NCBI RefSeq assembly: GCF_029873635.1
Contig: NC_080421.1
Span: forward strand, 40,653,120-40,717,119
Length of the DNA: 64,000 bases
Direction: 5' to 3'
Source: Malania oleifera
Taxonomy: Eukaryota > Streptophyta > Magnoliopsida > Santalales > Ximeniaceae
Position 1 is the stretch's first letter. Each line of letters opens with the position of its first letter. A program made the translations under genes and the position numbers. A model generated the notes under the pieces. That model was not told the origin of the DNA. It searched no databases and saw only the letters and a program-made list of their open reading frames with translations. Positions 59,401 through 64,000 of this stretch are shown here, piece after piece.

Positions 59401-61480
59401 AAGAAGATAACTCAATAGTTTCCCTATCAATCAAGGATCCCCCAAAGTGAAAATCCCAAGAAGGTAATGGACCACTAGAGTCTAGACTTAAAAGAAGAAA
59501 TGGGATCATTTTGCCCTGAGCTACGGCGCAATAGGTGAAGAAAAGAGCTGGACAAAACAGCATTCTCCAGCCATAGGTCTTACCAAAAATGGATATTACA
59601 GCCTTTGCCCAAAACAAATTTGCTATGGGGAATAAAGAGAGAGTAAATCTGGGAAATGGCTTTCCACGAGCTTTCCAAAGAACATCTAGAACCCAAATTA
59701 GTATACCACCCATTCCAATCAAGTCCAAACTTGTTTTGATAACTTTTTGCCACAAGGAAGAAACCTCTAGTGGGAACCACCAAAGCCATTAAACCATAAG
59801 AGCCGTGTTCTTAGACACCAAATTTCCAAGACCCAAATCCACCCTCCATCTTAGTCCTACAAACCACCTCCCATCTCACCAAATGGTCCCTAAAACTCCC
59901 TACCCCTGAACAAAGAGAATCTCTCATAATTCTCTCAATCTTACTAGCAACTCCCGTTGGAATTTTGAAAATAAAAAGAAAATACAACAGAATACTAAAA
60001 AGACAAACCACTAGCACAAGAACACTGGTCCAACATGTCCACCTACAAGGTCATCTAGCTAAGCCACAAGACAAAGGACCAAGTAGCCCAAGCTAAAGCC
60101 CATGTGACCTCAAAGGGAAGGAGAAAGTACTTCTACCTTTTGAAGGTCGTGGGAATAGAACCCTGAAATTTGGTTCAACAGGTTCCTTGGCAGCCAAATC
60201 TTAAGCATCTTGCTAAGGGGTCTAACAATTGTTTATGAAGAATGAAGAAAATAAGCTAAAACTTTGAAGGGACATCGGTTCTTGGCATCTTCCAACAACA
60301 TTGCTGGCATGTGATGCCCATGACTTCTTATTCCTACATTTGTTTGTGCACCAAAATCTGACTTAGGAGAAATCTTAACAATCCTAAGAATAAAGGATTC
60401 CCACAAAACATGGGCATCCCATCCTCCCCCAAGGTAAGCTTCAATGAATCCCATTCCCAAGGGAATCTTACTTTTGGGACTGCCCCCTCACTATTTTGGT
60501 TGGTTGGACATCTGTCCCCATAATATAGTACTATAGCATATTATATTTAAAATAATAAATTATTATAGAAATGAACATAATATTATTATGTTATAATAAT
60601 ATAATATAATGGTCAATTTAGTTGGATACTATATTGTCCCCAATTATTTTGATTAATTAAATTATTGAGTGTTGAACATTTTTACATTTATGATTGTTGA
60701 AATTTTTGGGAACATGGATTCATTTGGTACATTCTTAGTAGGTTTTTATGCTCAAAATATAGTTATTCTTTATATTTCGTTTGTACAAATATCGAGTTGC
60801 AATGGTCATCTTCTTCAAATGCCTACTAGATTCCCAAAAATGTCATCCTATGAAATACTTTTCAGATGTCGCAAGCTGTATCACCCCTAAGACATTGAAA
60901 TTTTATAACCATAGAAGGATGTTTCTCTATATCCTCCAACCCCTCAACGAAGGCGCACACAGCAATGTAGTTCATCAACTTGTTTTGGACATTGTTGATT
61001 TTCTGGTTTGCAAATAATTGTTTGTACTTGGGTTGGCACCCCCTTGGTGTTCTTTAGTGAAATGTATCTCTTTATTTATAAAAAAAAAAAGGAAAAAAAT
61101 AAAAAATGGAACAAGTTTTACTGAATATAAAAAAACTAGAGTAAAATGGTTGAGTTCAAATTAACATAAACATGTCTAATTCACACTTGCGAGCTAAAAG
61201 CCTGTTGTTCGTAAGAAACAATGCCACTCATCAGGCAGGCTTTTGAAAGCACCAAAAAAAAAAATGGAAAAAAAAAAAATCAAACTCCCAGCAGAATGGG
61301 AATTTCAGAAACTGCAGTACTAAAAAACTACGGAACCATATAACGCATGCAAACAGATGTATAGGGAAGGAGAGAACAGACTAATACCTCAGCTAATAAG
61401 TCTCTTTCAATGTCTTCAGGATTTGCCGATGCAACACCCAAAGTGCTTAACAAAATTTGATCTTCTTCTTCTTCTTCCAT
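50425..61480 (-). CDS. CHR8: CHR8 / CSB (ERCC6, RAD26) Swi2/Snf2 ATPase
   Basis: CSB-family DNA translocase that acts on RNA polymerase II stalled at DNA damage and recruits transcription-coupled repair in the nucleus. Seven coding exons (minus strand): 61480-61388, 57859-57299, 57130-56725, 54936-54072, 53348-52739, 52410-51943, 51108-50425, all GT-AG and in frame, 1228 aa; as I recall, Arabidopsis CHR8 is of similar length (about 1190 aa). The acidic start [15 protein letters not shown] is followed by a coiled-coil-like region and basic clusters (about 185-205 and 322-342). Helicase lobe 1 has GDEMGLGKT (K about 428) and DEGH (559-562). Lobe 2 has [24 protein letters not shown] and [12 protein letters not shown] (846-857). 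The C terminus has a winged-helix-like domain ([18 protein letters not shown], about 1150-1222) as in CSB. The start is the first in-frame ATG after an upstream stop. Looks intact. Several introns hold LINEs. Confidence 0.97.
53416..53784 (-). mobile_element. RTE LINE 3' fragment in CHR8 intron 4
   Basis: A 369-bp 5'-truncated RTE copy. On the minus strand it encodes the C-terminal part of ORF2 nearly open: [29 protein letters not shown] and [11 protein letters not shown], then the GCCGACCCCACTTA 3' end and a GTTGTTGT tail. The 15-bp repeat CAAAATTAACATACT at 53401-53415 and 53785-53799 is a perfect target-site duplication. The insertion has the same orientation as the gene and lies within an intron, away from the splice sites (53349 and 54071). 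The intact duplication and open frame suggest a fairly recent insertion. Confidence 0.93.
54937..56724 (-). other. CHR8 intron 3
   Basis: A 1.8-kb intron. Open frames at 56015-56381 plus are not recognisable. No mobile element was identified with confidence. Confidence 0.7.
58601..60020 (-). mobile_element. 5'-truncated L1-type LINE in CHR8 intron 1
   Basis: Minus-strand reading from about 60015: [28 protein letters not shown], then a long piece (59755-59264) with WDFHFGGSL and [15 protein letters not shown] zf-RVT-like motif C-M-L-C[14 protein letters not shown] follows (about 59150-59090), then W-K-E-x-N near 58920. The copy ends with a tail of about 16 A (T run on the plus strand, 58601-58617). 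This is the C-terminal end of plant L1 ORF2, with stops and frame changes, same orientation as CHR8. No target duplication was found. Confidence 0.85.
60021..61387 (-). other. Rest of CHR8 intron 1
   Basis: 60021-60480 has a weak open frame (60460-60233 minus) without recognisable protein. 61030-61090 looks like a plus-strand LINE 3' end: AATGTATCTCTTTATTTAT followed by an A tail. The first intron is 3.5 kb overall (57860-61387). Confidence 0.4.
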
Positions 61481-62820
61481 TGACTCCAACCAAGCATTTC
61501 ACTTATACATCAAGATACATCTGATAAAAAGACCAGATTCAAGACATTTCAACCTTAGAGATTCACCGGTACAAGTGGGTAATTTAATTTTAGAATTGTT
61601 TTTTTAGAGTTAAGCACATCAGATTTTGGGGAATAAGTGAACAACCTTCTTTCTTTCTTTCTTTCTTTCTATATTTAACTAAATGTCAATTAACCTATGG
61701 GAACAAGTTTGGTTACTATGCATGAATACAGGACTTAAAGGCGCATGCATAGCCTCCATTTCAGTTCTTTCTCATTGGTAGGGAAAAAAAAACACCAAAA
61801 GAAATCTGTTCATGCTAACAAATGGGGTTGACCATAAAAGATATTGTAAAAAATTACTAATTTATATAACTGAATGCTTATAAAACCCGAATTGTCCAGC
61901 TTATGTATTGGAAAACCATATCACACAAATTAAGTTAAAAGAAAAGTCTTATCCATCACAGCAATGCAGAGATCGATTATTATGCAGAAAAAGTTTTTAG
62001 TAGCAAACCCATTTTGTGCAAACTCAACAGCACTTGGGTCTATCCGATACACATATAGATTCCAGCAGAGCTCCGCTCCCAAATGGCAAAAAGAATTTAA
62101 GTGACACTACCCATCCTGGTAGGAAAATTCTATTTTTTTTCATACCATTTTCAACTGTCATTATTGTGACAACAGTGGAATAGAAGTACAGAGAAAATCA
62201 AATTACATTCGATAAAACTGATGCATACAGATCTCACAAGCAACTTAAGTATAAAAAATGAGCACACATTTCCGACAGCACAGGAATAAGAACATTAAAA
62301 AAAATCCACCGAAACACCCATTAGTTGTTATTTTACAAAACATAAAACAAAAATTGAGCTGCTAGAAATCAACTTCTTCTCGTTATTCTTCCTCCTCCCT
62401 ACCCATTACAACATGATCATTCAATGACGCCACAGCACTGTATTATGAACAATCAACACAATTATTTTGAGTTACAAAAACAAAAGCAGCAAACATGCAA
62501 AGAAGAAAACGATACCTAGAAAATCATTCGCTGAATGGAAAAATAAAATAAAATAAAATGCCCGATTTCTTACGGAAGCTTGTAATGGAATGATCGGAAA
62601 AATCATATCATTTATGATTAATTCTAATTCAACATTTTCCGAAAAAATAAAGTCTTTAATGAAAGTACAAGCCCTAGATACAGGCACTACCGAAAAAACA
62701 AAACCTAGATTCAGGGGTGCGGATAATTTTCCACCATCTCCCGATCAAAACTCTTTCTCTGCGTCCGCACACGGGGCCATCTGATTTTATTAGTGCTTTT
62801 CTTCTGTCTGGCGGTCCACC
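61481..62820 (-). promoter_or_regulatory. Probable CHR8 5' leader with UTR intron and small upstream ORFs
   Basis: On the minus strand a plausible UTR intron runs from GTAAGA (62573) to TTTTTATCAG (ending 61521). The exon starting at 61520 opens directly with a five-codon ORF, M-Y-L-D-V. A second ATG (61497) opens a 16-codon ORF that overlaps the main start out of frame. Another ATG near 62781 opens an 11-codon ORF. The GC-richer patch at 62760-62830 probably marks the transcription start. Inferred without transcript data. Confidence 0.45.
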
Positions 62821-63312
62821 CACGACCGGGCGGGTATTATTATTATTATTATTATTATAAGAAAGTAATAAACTAAAATCAATTGTTTTAAAGTATTTTA
62901 AATATTTTTAGAAAAATAATTTCAAAATTATTTTAATTTTCCAAAAAGACATTTTGAGGATTTTAAAATACTTTTACGAATTTTGAATTTGGATATGACT
63001 AGATTATGACAAATTTTAAGACAATAATATATTATATTTTATCCAAATCCAATTCAACTTCAAAATCTATCCAAAATGTTTGGGTTATAAAATAAAATAA
63101 GAAATTTGTGAAAAAGATGAATTGATAAAAAATAAAAAAAAATAGACAAGTTGGGCTCAAAAATAATAATTTAAGAAAAAAAAAAGGGGGAGGGGGTCTA
63201 TGCCAGTCTAATTGTTTTGCAAAGGAAGGAATGAGAAAAATGTTGAAAATTTTTAAAGAGTTTCAATATTTCTCAAAATTACTCATTCAAGGTATGTTCT
63301 AATTTTAAATGT
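62821..63312. other. AT-rich flank upstream of CHR8
   Basis: Contains a (TTA)n run at about 62835-62860 and mirrored A/T-rich blocks. No gene seen. Confidence 0.4.
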
Positions 63313-64000
63313 TCAACAATAACAAAATCAAGTTTTAAGTCCTATTAGGTGGGGTCGGTTATATAAATCATTTCTCAATAATTTAAGCGATCATGGATCA
63401 TTTCTTTTAACAAATTCAATGATATTAAATTCTTACTCATTATCTCTTCCCAAGTTATTTTAGTTCTACCCCTACCCCTTCTACTGCCTCCCACAATAAC
63501 TAATTCACCATTCATCACTGGTGCACTATGTGGCCTACGTTGCAAGTGTCCATACCATATGAGTCGTTCCTCATTTATCTTATCTTCTTTAGAAGTTACA
63601 CCTAACTTACTACGAATATGTTCATTCTTTAATTTATCTTTCAATGTTATACTACTAATCTATCTAAGTATTCTCATCTTAGCAACTTTTACTTTTTGCA
63701 TATTATGTTTCTTCGTCGCCAAACATTCCGATCCATATAGTATATCTAGTCTTATAACTGTCCTATAAAACTTCCATTTCAATTTTAAGAGTATCCTACG
63801 ATCACAGAGCACACTTGAAGTACTTCTCCATTTTACCCAACCTGTTTTAACTCTATGCATTACATCATCTTCAATTTCTCCATCAACTTGCATAATAGAT
63901 CCAAGGTATCGAAATCTACAAGTGCTATTTATTTCTTGTTCATCAAGTTTAACTTTGTCTCCAATATTCCTCTATCATTACTAAAATTACATTTCATTTA
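63313..64000 (-). mobile_element. RTE LINE 3' part, runs off the right edge
   Basis: On the minus strand from the window edge: D-E-Q-E-I-N-S-T-C-R-F-R-Y-L-G-S, then W-K-F-Y-R-T-V-I-R-L-D-I-L-Y-G-S-E-C-L-A-T-K-K-H, M-R-I-L-R-W, Y-G-H-L-Q-R-R-P, R-G-R-G-R-T-K-I-T-W, ending in the GCCGAC-like 3' end (decayed to AACCGACCCC) and a short TTGTTATTGTTG tail. This is the reverse-transcriptase C-terminal half of an RTE ORF2, interrupted by a stop (near 63655) and by minor frame changes. It is longer and older than the copy at 53416. Confidence 0.88.

Overview
The window is nuclear DNA of a flowering plant, most likely a woody dicot. It is AT-rich, its genes are split by introns, and ageing retroelements fill most of the space between and inside them. 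Three host genes can be read completely. NOP10 (+, coding 10374-13669, 3 coding exons, 64 aa) is the small H/ACA snoRNP subunit. A plant NECAP-type clathrin-coat accessory protein (+, 17313-27723, 3 exons, 278 aa) ends in a WxxF motif. CHR8, the plant CSB/ERCC6/RAD26 Swi2/Snf2 ATPase of transcription-coupled repair (-, 61480-50425, 7 coding exons, 1228 aa), is the third. All exon joints keep frame and use GT-AG borders. The three genes are unrelated housekeeping genes (ribosome and snoRNA maturation, endocytosis, DNA repair); nothing suggests a cluster.

Layout: 1-5292 is nested minus-strand LTR-element debris. 5293-6578 is degenerate and includes a LINE reverse-transcriptase scrap. 6579-9005 is a 5' part of a Ty1/copia element. 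9300-13670 is NOP10. 13670-16945 is AT-rich intergenic DNA with a probable MITE. 17313-27723 is the NECAP gene, whose 7.3-kb second intron holds an internal duplication, a small LTR element and a LINE tail. 28342-30659 is a complete non-coding LTR element with a perfect 5-bp target duplication. 31600-34080 holds a fold-back element and LINE scraps. 34082-46725 is a pile of LTR elements, including a 9.4-kb chromovirus-like Ty3/gypsy element with 2.2-kb LTRs. 47040-47720 is a diverged ~131-bp tandem array. 47935-48668 is a Cassandra-like TRIM carrying 5S-rRNA-like sequence. 50425-61480 is CHR8. 63313-64000 is an RTE LINE running off the right edge.

The most unusual signal is a phased array of a 10-bp palindrome, TCGTCGACGA, found in six separate LTRs belonging to both Ty1/copia and Ty3/gypsy elements. 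In five of six it ends 10-22 bp from a TATA-like box. The units repeat at alternating ~20-21 and ~24-25 bp steps, usually as two groups of four separated by a 46-50 bp gap. Nearly all variant units differ from the consensus by CG-to-TG or CG-to-CA changes, as expected from decay of methylated CpG. I know of no description of this architecture, but I could not search for one.
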